In this document: positions 45,936-54,536 of the stretch, one piece after another
Position numbering within the stretch: position 1 is the stretch's first letter
Layout of the letters: each line of letters starts with the position of its first letter
From: CAUZWH01 sp965224275
GTDB taxonomy: Bacteria > Pseudomonadota > Alphaproteobacteria > SHVV01
DNA length: 64,000 nucleotides
Direction: 5' to 3'
NCBI GenBank assembly: GCA_965224275.1
Contig: CBDCYR010000012.1
Location: 651,664 to 715,663 of the forward strand
Program-made: the position numbers and the translations under genes
The notes under the pieces: model-generated
Database searches by the model: none
What the model was told of the DNA's origin: nothing
What the model saw: only the letters and a program-made list of their open reading frames with translations

Positions 45936-46982
45936 CTACTTGGTCGCCTTGGCCTTCGCGGGCGGGTGCCCTTTGAGCTTCATCTTTTCCAGGGCCTCGC
46001 GAAATTTCTCGCACGGGTCTTGGAAATCGACCGCCGGCGTAAACCAGACGAAATCGAATGGCAGCGCCGTTGTGCCGTAGACCGCAGCATAATCGGCGGC
46101 CTGGTTTCGTCCCGGTCGAACCTCCATGAAGGCGATGCTGATCATCGAATCAGGTGCGCCCATGGCGCGCACGAAGCGCGGCACGCCACGATCGCTTCGG
46201 GTGTGGCCGGCACCCGCGATCAGAACCGCGCGGCCGTGACGGCGTGCGGCCACGATGAGTGCCCAGGCCATCGTTGCGTCGCGGCTGCGTTGGATTGCAA
46301 TCATCCCAGGCACAATCGCATCGGAGGCATGGCCACAATGCGATGCCATGATTAGTTTACGCATTGCCACGCGCGCGGTTGGCGTCGGCGGGTTGGCTGT
46401 CAGGTGCCGGCGCACGCCTTCGTCTCGGATCGCCTCGTAGCCGTCGCGGCCAATTTTTCGGATCTCGTCTCTCGTTAAATTGCCGGCTGCGATCGTCAGC
46501 CGACCGGCGACCGCGGCCGCGAAAATCGGTTCATAGATCTGCCATTTCGGCCAGCCCGTTCGATCCCAATCGAGGATCGCACGCAGGCCGCTGACGTCAT
46601 TGATCAGGCGCCGGCGATGGCCGCGCAGGGCCGGCAGCTGGGTCGGGTTGATCATTTCCATGATGACCGCCGGGCGCACATCCTGAGCGGCCGTCAGAGC
46701 CAAAATACCGGCTTGCAAACGGTGGTGATCGGCGTTGTCGTGTTTCTCGCCGAGCAGGACCAGCTTCGCCCGCGCGGTGCGGCGGATTAACTCATCTTGA
46801 TCGATGACGCGATTGGCGCCCACGTCGAGGATCGTTCCAACCAGCCGATGATCTCGTCCGGCGCCGCTGATCCAACTTTTGTTCTCAACCGTCGCCAGAG
46901 TTTCGGACCAGCTCGGCGGAGCCGCGGCCATAACGCAAAGCCCGAGCGCCAGCACGATGAAGGGATGGGGACGAGCGGCCAC
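45936..46982 (-). CDS. ChaN-family (haem-binding uptake, Tiki superfamily) protein
   Basis: 348 residues with an N-terminal signal-like hydrophobic segment (FIVLALGLCVMAAAPPSWS). The motif VLLGEKHDNADHHRLQ is the ChaN/DUF399 signature, followed by MEMINPTQLPALRG, LIAGAGHTRSDRGVP. ChaN of Campylobacter is an outer-membrane-associated haem-binding lipoprotein; the superfamily also contains metalloproteases, so exact function is open. It follows the antiporter operon by 3 bp, so it is probably its last gene. Confidence 0.82.
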   Translation of the reverse strand: MAARPHPFIVLALGLCVMAAAPPSWSETLATVENKSWISGAGRDHRLVGTILDVGANRVIDQDELIRRTARAKLVLLGEKHDNADHHRLQAGILALTAAQDVRPAVIMEMINPTQLPALRGHRRRLINDVSGLRAILDWDRTGWPKWQIYEPIFAAAVAGRLTIAAGNLTRDEIRKIGRDGYEAIRDEGVRRHLTANPPTPTARVAMRKLIMASHCGHASDAIVPGMIAIQRSRDATMAWALIVAARRHGRAVLIAGAGHTRSDRGVPRFVRAMGAPDSMISIAFMEVRPGRNQAADYAAVYGTTALPFDFVWFTPAVDFQDPCEKFREALEKMKLKGHPPAKAKATK

Positions 46983-46985
46983 TCG

Positions 46986-48707
46986 CTATGCGTAGTAGAA
47001 GATCAACACGACCGCCAGCAGGATTGCCACCCACAGCACCATCCCGCCGGTCGACCAATTCCGTGCCAGGGCGCCGTCGGGTCCATGATGGCGAAACACT
47101 TCGGCGATGATGTCATCGATTTGGGCCCGCGTTGACGTTCGCACGTCGCGGCCAAGGTCGGAGATCGCGTTGGCGATGGTGCGATACGTCCCTACACCAA
47201 GCCGCCGATAGAGCCACTCGACGTCAATATTGATCGAGACCAATTCCGGTGGGTAGCGGCCGCTAAGCATCAACCACGCGAACGCCAGTGCCGAGAAGAA
47301 CAACAACTGGAGCTGGGCGACGACGTGGCTGTAGGTGAACGGCTCGTAGGTCACCGGGAACGGCAGCAGGCTGTAGAGCACCCAGGGATAGCTGCCGTTG
47401 AAGATACAAATCGCAGCCGCGATGGCCATTGCCAGTAGCATGTTCCACGGCGGCTCTTTGGTACGGATCCCTGAATCGTGTGCGAAAAAGGCGAAGTAGG
47501 GGATCTTGATTCCGGCATGGTGGAACACCCCGGCGGACGCGAACAGCAGCACGAACCAAATGAAATCATAGCCCTCGGCCAGCGCGGCGGTCATCACCAT
47601 CGATTTCGAGACGAACCCGCTGAACAGCGGAAACGCCGAGATCGAGGCTGCCCCGACGATACAGAAGCCAGCGGTGATCGGCATCGTCTTGTAGAGCCCG
47701 CCCAGATCGCTGCCGTTGATGCGCCCGGTCATATGCAGGACCGCGCCCATCGACATGAAGAGCAGCCCCTTGAAGATCACGTCGTTGAAGGCATGCGATA
47801 CCGCGCCGTTGATGGCCAGCGCCGTGCCGATACCAATGCCGCACACCATGAAGCCGATCTGATTGATCATGCTGTAACACAGCACGCGTCGGAGATCGTT
47901 TTCGATCACCGCATAGAAGATCGGAAAAGCGGTCATCAAGGCGCCGATATAGACCAGCAACTCGGTGCCGGGAAAGCCGCGCGCCAGCGCATAGACCGCA
48001 ACCTTGGTCGTGAACGCGCTAAGGAACACGGTCCCGGTCGGCGTTGCCGCCGGATAGGCATCGGTCAACCAATTGTGAAACAGCGGGAAGGCGCACTTGA
48101 TGCCAAACGCCACGAAGATCAGCACGCTCGCCGTCGAGGCCAGGCCGATCTTGTCGAAGGCGAGAGATCCGGTGTCGCCAAAATGAAGCGCTGCCCCGGC
48201 CAGCAGTAAAACGCCGGACCCGACCTGGATAATCAGATAGCGCGTTCCCGAACCCAGGCTGGCCTCGTCGCGCCGCGCCCACACCAGGTAGACCGAGGTG
48301 AGCGCCAACAGCTCCCAGAAGATGAACAACGTGATGAGGTCGCCCGCGAATACCGCGCCGAGCGCGCTACCGGCGTAAGCGAGTCCAGCGACGTGCTGGC
48401 CGGTATCGCGAACCTGCAAGGCGAACACCGCGCCGATAAAGGCCGCGAGGTGGAACAGATACCCGAACAACAGGCTCAGCGTGTCGGCCCGTACCATCAG
48501 CAAGCCATAGTCGAATAATTCGTAGTGACCGAACGTTCCGGCCTTGAGAAACGCGATGTTGAGGCCGCTGACGACCGGCGTCAGCAGGAGCGCAGCACGT
48601 TGTGGCCAGCCGCGCAGGAGCGCGACCAAGGCGGCGCCGGCGAAAAAGACAAATGCCGGCGCGATGCCCCAGGGCATACCGAGCAGGTGGGCGAGCGACT
48701 CAGCCAT
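46986..48707 (-). CDS. MrpD-like proton-conducting antiporter subunit, copy 3
   Basis: 573 residues with about 14 membrane helices and a longer C-terminus than the other two. Ion-path residues known from the NuoL/M/N-MrpD family are visible: Glu in FIFWELLAL, Lys in GIKCAFPLFHNWL, Lys in FTTKVAVYAL and Lys in GFVSKSM. It is related to but diverged from the genes at 49029 and 50551. Three such subunits in one operon suggest a multi-channel pump or NuoL substitution. Confidence 0.88.
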   Translation of the reverse strand: MAESLAHLLGMPWGIAPAFVFFAGAALVALLRGWPQRAALLLTPVVSGLNIAFLKAGTFGHYELFDYGLLMVRADTLSLLFGYLFHLAAFIGAVFALQVRDTGQHVAGLAYAGSALGAVFAGDLITLFIFWELLALTSVYLVWARRDEASLGSGTRYLIIQVGSGVLLLAGAALHFGDTGSLAFDKIGLASTASVLIFVAFGIKCAFPLFHNWLTDAYPAATPTGTVFLSAFTTKVAVYALARGFPGTELLVYIGALMTAFPIFYAVIENDLRRVLCYSMINQIGFMVCGIGIGTALAINGAVSHAFNDVIFKGLLFMSMGAVLHMTGRINGSDLGGLYKTMPITAGFCIVGAASISAFPLFSGFVSKSMVMTAALAEGYDFIWFVLLFASAGVFHHAGIKIPYFAFFAHDSGIRTKEPPWNMLLAMAIAAAICIFNGSYPWVLYSLLPFPVTYEPFTYSHVVAQLQLLFFSALAFAWLMLSGRYPPELVSINIDVEWLYRRLGVGTYRTIANAISDLGRDVRTSTRAQIDDIIAEVFRHHGPDGALARNWSTGGMVLWVAILLAVVLIFYYA

Positions 48708-48712
48708 CGGTC

Positions 48713-49024
48713 TCAGCCATCGATGCGAGGTTCACCTCGACCGTCGTCTTCTTCTCTGTCGGGATCACCGTCGGGGCTATCGGTCTCGTCGTAGTAGTCC
48801 TGGCCGCGCATCAACACCTTGCGCATCTCCTTGGCCATTAGCACCAGCAGCACGCAGGCGACGAACCCATAAATCGCATAGAAGCCCCAAAACCCCTCCA
48901 GCGCGCGTTCGGCGTGGCGGTGAAACGCGAAGTCGGCGACGAATAACGCTGCGCACACGCCGTAAAAAATTCGCAGCGTGCGTTTGACGTTGCCGGGCTT
49001 GTCGAAGAAATGCTGTTTGTCCAT
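48713..49024 (-). CDS. Small two-helix membrane protein of antiporter operon
   Basis: 103 residues with two hydrophobic segments (IFYGVCAALFVADFAF and FYAIYGFVACVLLVLMAKEMRKVL) and an acidic hydrophilic tail. I recognise no named family. Its position between two MrpD-like genes (5 bp each side) makes it a likely accessory subunit. Confidence 0.75.
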   Translation of the reverse strand: MDKQHFFDKPGNVKRTLRIFYGVCAALFVADFAFHRHAERALEGFWGFYAIYGFVACVLLVLMAKEMRKVLMRGQDYYDETDSPDGDPDREEDDGRGEPRIDG

Positions 49025-49028
49025 ATCG

Positions 49029-50510
49029 CTAACCTCCGCCGAGGACGCGCACGAGTTGGTAGAGCGGTTGCGGCCACAGGAACAGCACCACGCACCCGGC
49101 CGCCGTCACGAGCAGCGGAATCACGCAGGCCAGCGGTGCTTCATGGATACCGAGCGGCGTCGCGCCCACACTGCCGGCCGCGACGCCGGCCGGGTGACGA
49201 AAGAAAGCGCGCACCACGACCGGCAGCAGGTAGCCCGCACTGAGCAGCGAGCCCACCAGCAGGGCGATAAGCAGAACATAGTCGCCGGCCTGATAGGTGC
49301 CGAGCAGGAGGTACCACTTGCTCCACAGGCCCGCCATCGGTGGCAGGCCAATGATACTCAGGCTGCCGATCAGAAACGCCGCCATCGTGAACGGCATGGT
49401 CCGGCCGATGCCGTCGAGTTGGCTGATTTCGGTTTTGTGCGCCGCGATGATGATGGCACCGGCGCAGAAAAACAGCGTGATCTTGCCAAACGCATGCGTC
49501 GCGATATGCATGGCGCCACCGGTAATGCCGGCGCTGGTCGCCAACATGGCGCCCAGCACGATGTAGGAGAGTTGGCTGATCGTCGAATAGGCGAGGCGGC
49601 GTTTGAGGTTGTCCTGGCGCAGCGCAATCAGCGACGCCAGCACCAGCGTTATTGCCGCCGCATACATCATCAGCCGGCTCGATCCCAACTCGTGGAGCAC
49701 GTCGATGCCGAACACATAGATCGTCACTTTTAATACCGTGAACACGCCGGCTTTCACCACCGCGACCGCGTGCAGCAGAGCGCTGACCGGGGTCGGGGCG
49801 ACCATGGCGGCAGGCAGCCAGCGGTGAAACGGCATCACGGCGGCCTTGCCGATCCCGAATACGTAGAGCGCAAGCAGGACGCCAATTGTCGCGTCGGAGG
49901 CGTGGTTGCGCAGGATGCCGCCGGGAGCGAAATTGAGCGTCCCCGCCAGCGTCCAGGTCCAGATAATGGCGAGGAGCTGAAGCGCGATCGATGTGCCCAG
50001 CAAAATCCCCAGATAGGTACGGCCGGCGCGGCGCGCCTCGTCGGTTCCGGTATGGGTAACCAGCGGGAAGGTCGATAGCGTCAGCAGTTCATAGAAGATG
50101 AACAGGGTGAACAGATTGGCGGCAAAGGCGATCCCCATGGCACTGCCGATTGCAATCGCAAAGCAGGCGTAGAAGCGGGTTTGGTTGTCCTCCTTATGCG
50201 CGCGCATGTAGCCGAACGCGTAGAACGCGGTCGGGATCCACAGGAAGCTGGCGATCAGGCCGAACAGCATCCCCAGCGGTTCGACATCGAAGGCGAGGTC
50301 GACTCCGGGCAGCACCGTGAACCAGATCGCTTGCTGGCGAACACCGTCCTGCAGCGGCGCCAACAGGCTGACCACCAGCAGGAACAGGATCACCGCTGTC
50401 ACCACGGTGACGGTTTCGCGCAAGTTGGGCCAGCGCCCGGTGAGCCCGATTACAATCGCGCCCACTAGCGGCACGAGCATGGTCAGCGTAAGGGTCCAAA
50501 AGGCGCTCAT
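49029..50510 (-). CDS. MrpD-like proton-conducting antiporter subunit, copy 2
   Basis: 493 residues from an ATG at 50510 (MSAFWTLTLTMLVP); the frame is open further upstream but overlaps the previous gene out of frame. Ion-path residues: Glu in FIFYELLTLS, Lys in GIGKAAVMPFHRWLP, Lys in AVVKAGVF, Lys in GLWSKWYLL. It is a distinct paralog of the flanking copies. Confidence 0.88.
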   Translation of the reverse strand: MSAFWTLTLTMLVPLVGAIVIGLTGRWPNLRETVTVVTAVILFLLVVSLLAPLQDGVRQQAIWFTVLPGVDLAFDVEPLGMLFGLIASFLWIPTAFYAFGYMRAHKEDNQTRFYACFAIAIGSAMGIAFAANLFTLFIFYELLTLSTFPLVTHTGTDEARRAGRTYLGILLGTSIALQLLAIIWTWTLAGTLNFAPGGILRNHASDATIGVLLALYVFGIGKAAVMPFHRWLPAAMVAPTPVSALLHAVAVVKAGVFTVLKVTIYVFGIDVLHELGSSRLMMYAAAITLVLASLIALRQDNLKRRLAYSTISQLSYIVLGAMLATSAGITGGAMHIATHAFGKITLFFCAGAIIIAAHKTEISQLDGIGRTMPFTMAAFLIGSLSIIGLPPMAGLWSKWYLLLGTYQAGDYVLLIALLVGSLLSAGYLLPVVVRAFFRHPAGVAAGSVGATPLGIHEAPLACVIPLLVTAAGCVVLFLWPQPLYQLVRVLGGG

Positions 50511-50550
50511 GTCCAGGCGCTCATGTCCCGGTGCTTCATGGTCGAGGCGC

Positions 50551-52032
50551 TCATGGTCCGCCCCCCAACAGCGCCGCCGCGGCGTTGGCGGCGACGCCCA
50601 CCGAAAGGTCGGTACTGAGGCCGAAATAGATACAGGCGCCGGCCAGCACCCACATCGGAACGAGTAGTTGCAGCGGTGCCTCGCCGGTGTCGGCGGGCTC
50701 GACCAGCGCCGGTCGCATGTAAACGATTTCGACCACCCGCCACACATAAATAACCGCCAGCAGCGAGCTCAACAGCACCAGCGCGGCGATCGGCCACCAG
50801 CCGATATCGAGCGCCGCACGCACGAGATAGAGCTTGCTGATAAAGCCGACCGTTCCGGGCACCCCGATCAAACTCAACCCGGCCACGACCAATGCGGCAA
50901 ACGTCAGCGGCATGCGTCGCCCCAGCCCCTGCAGGGTGTCGATGTGGACCGACCCATAGCGCAGAAATACCGCGCCCAGGCACATGAACATCGCCCCCTT
51001 CATCAGGGCGTGGTTGAACAGGTGGACGATCCCGCCGGTGAGTCCCAGGGTGGTTGCGAAGCTGATACCCAGCATCATGTAGCCGACCTGCGCGACGCTT
51101 GAGTAAGCGAACATGCGCTTGATGTCGTCCTGGAATATCGCCGCGATCGAGGCCACGAACATGGCGATGACGGCCAGCGGCATCAGCACCAGGCCGACTT
51201 GCATTTCCTCGAACGCAAACGGCGCCCCGAATACCGTAAAGGCGAAACGCAGGAACATGTAAACCGCGACCTTGGTCGCGGTTGCCGCCAGCAAGACGGT
51301 TACCGCCGAGGGCGCATAGGTGTAGGCGTTGGGCAGCCACAGGTGCAGCGGGAACATCGCCAGCTTGAGGCCGATGCCGACCGTGAGGAAGGCGAACGCG
51401 GCCTGCACGGTTCCGGATTCGGACTGCGATGCGATGCGATCGGCGAGATCGAGCATGTTGAGCGTGCCCGTCACCATATAGAGGAAGCCGATTCCGATCA
51501 GGATGAAGGTCGCGCCGATTGTGCCCATCACCAGATACTGGTAGGCCGCCGTCAACGCCCGGCGGTCGCGTCCCATGCTGATCAATGCGTAGGACGATAG
51601 CGACGAGATCTCCAGGAATACGAAAACATTAAAGGCATCGCCGGTGATGGTGATGCCGAGCAGGCCGGTGATGGTGAGCAGCATCATCGCGTAGAACAAC
51701 GCGTGTTTCTCGCGCGGCACCTCGGCCTCGACGCTAACGCGCGCGTAGGGGAGCACCACCGCCGCGATCCCGGCCACGATCAGCAGCACAAAAACGTTGA
51801 CCGCATCGACCCGATACTCGATGCCCCACGGGACCGCCCAGCCGCCGAGTTCGTAGGAGATCGGGCCGCCGGCGCCGACTTGGACCAACAATGCGACGGC
51901 GATCGCCAGCACGGTCCAGCACACCAGCGTGGCAAACCCCCAGACCAGCACCGGGCGCTGCAGCAAGACGCATAGCGGTGCCGCCATCAACGGTACCACC
52001 ACTTGCAGCGCGGGCAGGTTGGCGCTGATCAC
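50551..52032 (-). CDS. mnhD: MrpD/MnhD antiporter subunit, copy 1
   Basis: 493 residues. Glu in FVFLEISSLSSYAL, Lys in GLKLAMFPLHLWLPNAY, Lys in ATKVAVYMF and Lys in GFISKLYLV mark the proton path. It overlaps the MnhC gene by 4 bp, the standard Mrp order, so this copy is the canonical D subunit. Confidence 0.92.
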   Translation of the reverse strand: MISANLPALQVVVPLMAAPLCVLLQRPVLVWGFATLVCWTVLAIAVALLVQVGAGGPISYELGGWAVPWGIEYRVDAVNVFVLLIVAGIAAVVLPYARVSVEAEVPREKHALFYAMMLLTITGLLGITITGDAFNVFVFLEISSLSSYALISMGRDRRALTAAYQYLVMGTIGATFILIGIGFLYMVTGTLNMLDLADRIASQSESGTVQAAFAFLTVGIGLKLAMFPLHLWLPNAYTYAPSAVTVLLAATATKVAVYMFLRFAFTVFGAPFAFEEMQVGLVLMPLAVIAMFVASIAAIFQDDIKRMFAYSSVAQVGYMMLGISFATTLGLTGGIVHLFNHALMKGAMFMCLGAVFLRYGSVHIDTLQGLGRRMPLTFAALVVAGLSLIGVPGTVGFISKLYLVRAALDIGWWPIAALVLLSSLLAVIYVWRVVEIVYMRPALVEPADTGEAPLQLLVPMWVLAGACIYFGLSTDLSVGVAANAAAALLGGGP

Positions 52033-52403
52033 GAAGCCGGATCCTGCTGTTGGTCCAAGTCGAGGATTTCGTCCTCTTCGATGGTGCCGTAGGCCTCGTG
52101 GATCCGCACGACCAGGGCCAAACCCAGTGCCGTGGTCGCGACGCCGACCACGATCGCGGTAAGAATGAGCACGTGGGGCAGGGGGTTCGAATAGATCTCG
52201 ATCCCCGGCGCCGCGATCGGTGCGGTGCCGCCGCTTACCTTGCCGATGCTGATGTAGATGAGGAAAACCGCCGCCTGAAAAATGCTCAACCCGACGATCT
52301 TCTTGATCAAATTGCCACGCGCGATAACCGTGTACAGACCCGCCATCAGCAGGATGACGGCGACGATGTAGTTAAAGCTTCCGAACAACACCTCGAGCGT
52401 CAT
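52029..52403 (-). CDS. mnhC: MnhC/MrpC antiporter subunit (NuoK-like)
   Basis: 124 residues with three helices. KKIVGLSIFQAAVFLIYISIG and PLPHVLILTAIVVGVATTAL match MrpC/NuoK. It overlaps both neighbours by 4 bp (ATGA-type), showing tight coupling. Confidence 0.93.
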   Translation of the reverse strand: MTLEVLFGSFNYIVAVILLMAGLYTVIARGNLIKKIVGLSIFQAAVFLIYISIGKVSGGTAPIAAPGIEIYSNPLPHVLILTAIVVGVATTALGLALVVRIHEAYGTIEEDEILDLDQQQDPAS

Positions 52404-52816
52404 TGGCGCCGCCCCGCGAAAGCGACAAATACCGCCACCAACACCGAGGCGACGGTAAGCCCAACCCCGAGTTCAATGATGAGAATGCCATAATGCTGGC
52501 CGGTCGCCGGGGTCGGACCTAGCACTGAATAGTCCAGGTAGTTGGCCCCGAGCAACATGTTGGCTACACCGACGCCGGCATAGATCAGCACGCCGAGCGC
52601 GATGCCGGCCCGCACCGCGGCGGCTGGCAATACCCGACGCAGCGCCGCGAGGCCGAACACCAGGCCATAGAGTATGAAGCCGGCGGCGAAGATCACGCCC
52701 GCCTGAAACCCGCCGCCGGGGCCGAAATCGCCGTGAAACTGCACATAGAGTCCGTACAGCAGGATGAACGGGATCAGCAGCTTGGCCACCACGCGCAGGA
52801 TCGAATAGTCAATCAT
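52400..52816 (-). CDS. mnhB: MnhB/MrpB antiporter subunit
   Basis: 138 residues from an ATG at 52816 (MIDYSILRVVAK). The FHGDFGPGGGFQAGVIFAAG segment is the MrpB signature. Four membrane helices. It overlaps the upstream MbhD-like gene by 8 bp; the longer open frame is spurious. Confidence 0.93.
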   Translation of the reverse strand: MIDYSILRVVAKLLIPFILLYGLYVQFHGDFGPGGGFQAGVIFAAGFILYGLVFGLAALRRVLPAAAVRAGIALGVLIYAGVGVANMLLGANYLDYSVLGPTPATGQHYGILIIELGVGLTVASVLVAVFVAFAGRRQ

Positions 52817-53345
52817 CGCTGCGGTTCTCAGATCGGTCTTCTGTGGCGCGGCGACGGCCGCCCAGCAACAGGAGCACCGCGATGCCGGCGGTGAAAATAA
52901 CCGTGACCTCGCCCAACGTGTCGTAGCCGCGATAGCTCGCGAGCACCGCCGTGACGATGTTGGGAACCTTGGTTTCCACCGGTCCCTGTTCGATGTAACG
53001 CGGCGCGACGTGGTGATGGACCGGCGCGGCCGGATCTCCAAAATTCGGCGAATCCCAGATCCCGTAGATGACGGCGGCACCCATCACCGAGACGACGACG
53101 ATCGGCAGAATCTGACGGCGCTGGGGTATTTTCTCGCGGCGCGTGGTCAGCGCCAGGCTTCCCAGCGCCAGCACCGTTGATACCCCGGCTCCGACCGCGG
53201 CTTCGGTAAACGCGACATCGACGGCATCGAGGATCAGAAAGATCGCTGCCATCAGCAGGCTGAAAATACCGGCCAGCATGACCACCGCGATCAGGCTGCG
53301 CAGGCGGATGATCGCTGCGGCAATCACCACCAGAAACAGCAGCAA
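52809..53345 (-). CDS. MrpA C-terminal-like subunit (MbhD/MbhE-type)
   Basis: 178 residues from a TTG at 53345. The true start may lie a few codons upstream, where an ATC follows an AGGGAG site, but no ATG or GTG exists before the in-frame stop. The first part (ILDAVDVAFTEAAVGAGVST) is the DUF4040/MbhD segment normally found at the C-terminus of MrpA. The second part (VPNIVTAVLASYRGYDTLGEVTVIF) matches MbhE/MrpB N-terminal sequence. The NuoL-like N-terminal part of MrpA is missing from the operon. Confidence 0.85.
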   Translation of the reverse strand: MLLFLVVIAAAIIRLRSLIAVVMLAGIFSLLMAAIFLILDAVDVAFTEAAVGAGVSTVLALGSLALTTRREKIPQRRQILPIVVVSVMGAAVIYGIWDSPNFGDPAAPVHHHVAPRYIEQGPVETKVPNIVTAVLASYRGYDTLGEVTVIFTAGIAVLLLLGGRRRATEDRSENRSDD

Positions 53346-53356
53346 CGCGATATCGG

Positions 53357-53695
53357 TTACCGCGACGATGACTGGGACTCCCTATCGGCGGATCGCCGCC
53401 GCCACGGCATCAGTCCATCGTGCCGCGCCGCGCGGGCCAAAGCGTGGGTCGCGGTCGGGCTGGTAAACAGGATGAACACAAGGATGAAGATCAACTTGAC
53501 CGTCAGCAGCGTGAAGCCCGCTTGCACCATCACGCCGACCAGGATCAAGCCGGCGCCGGCGGTGTCGGTGATCCCGGCGGCATGAAATCGGGTGTACAGA
53601 TCCGGCAACCGAACCAGCCCGATGCCGCCGCTGACCATAAAAAAACAGCCCGCCGCGATCAGCACCCAGCTAATGAGGTCGGCGATCACGCTCAT
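53357..53695 (-). CDS. mnhG: MnhG/MrpG antiporter subunit
   Basis: 112 residues with three helices; GGIGLVRLPDLYTRFHAAGITDTAGAGLIL is the MrpG signature (shown in part: RLPDLYTRFHAAG). It overlaps MnhF by 4 bp. Confidence 0.94.
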   Translation of the reverse strand: MSVIADLISWVLIAAGCFFMVSGGIGLVRLPDLYTRFHAAGITDTAGAGLILVGVMVQAGFTLLTVKLIFILVFILFTSPTATHALARAARHDGLMPWRRRSADRESQSSSR

Positions 53696-53973
53696 GATTT
53701 GTCGCGCGCGACATCGCGGGTCGCGAGGTCTCCGGTGGCAAAGAATTTAAGGAACGTGACGGTCCCAACCAGGTTGAGCAACGCGTACAACAGTGCCAGG
53801 TCAAGAAATTCGGGCCGCCCGGTCAAGAACTGAATCACGACGATCAGCAGCGTCGTTTTCGTGGTGAACGAGTTGACGGCCAGCACGCGGTCGAACACCG
53901 AGGGGCCCTTGAGGGCCCGGAACAACGCCAGCACCATGGTGGCTAATATCGCGCACGTTGCCAGGGTAAACAT
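53692..53973 (-). CDS. mnhF: MnhF/MrpF antiporter subunit
   Basis: 93 residues with three helices; ALKGPSVFDRVLAVNSFTTK is the MrpF signature. It starts 28 bp after MnhE. Confidence 0.93.
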   Translation of the reverse strand: MFTLATCAILATMVLALFRALKGPSVFDRVLAVNSFTTKTTLLIVVIQFLTGRPEFLDLALLYALLNLVGTVTFLKFFATGDLATRDVARDKS

Positions 53974-54001
53974 CAGGCGTCTGCCGCGATGGGGTTGGCG
54001 C

Positions 54002-54475
54002 TCACGTCCCTTGCGCCATTCGCGTTACCCGCGCGTCCATCTCGCCGGTCTTGAGGTCGTCCATCAATTCTTGGGTCAGGGCGTGGACCTCGACGCTGTC
54101 GCTGCCGAGCTCGACCGAGACGGTTCCCGGCGTGAGCGTGATTGAGTTGGCATAGATGACGTGGCCGACCGCGCCCGGCTGGGTGCTCGGCAGGCGCTCG
54201 ATGCGGGGGTCGATCGGCAATGCCGGATTAAGGATCAGGCGGGTGACGTCGAGCGCGCTTTTGAGAATTTGCCAGGCCAACCAAAACATGTAGGTCACAC
54301 CGTTCAAGCCCAGGTGAATGGGGTGGCCTTCTTGATCGGCGACATCCATGCGTCGAGCGAGCCAGCCGACAACGACGCACGAAAATACACCGAAGCCGAC
54401 CACCAACGGCTCGTAGTGGCCGGACAGCACAAGCCAGAACACAAACAGGGAAAGGGACAGACTGACCAGACGCAC
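54002..54475 (-). CDS. mnhE: MnhE/MrpE antiporter subunit
   Basis: 157 residues. Two N-terminal helices, then ILKSALDVTRLILNPALPI and ANSITLTPGTVSVEL, the MrpE signature. First gene of the Mrp block, 61 bp after nhaD. Confidence 0.94.
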   Translation of the reverse strand: MRLVSLSLSLFVFWLVLSGHYEPLVVGFGVFSCVVVGWLARRMDVADQEGHPIHLGLNGVTYMFWLAWQILKSALDVTRLILNPALPIDPRIERLPSTQPGAVGHVIYANSITLTPGTVSVELGSDSVEVHALTQELMDDLKTGEMDARVTRMAQGT

Positions 54476-54536
54476 CGCGTTCGCTCCCGTGGGGCCGGCA
54501 CCGCGGGAGTCGCGGCGCCGTGGTGGGGCGCCCTAT

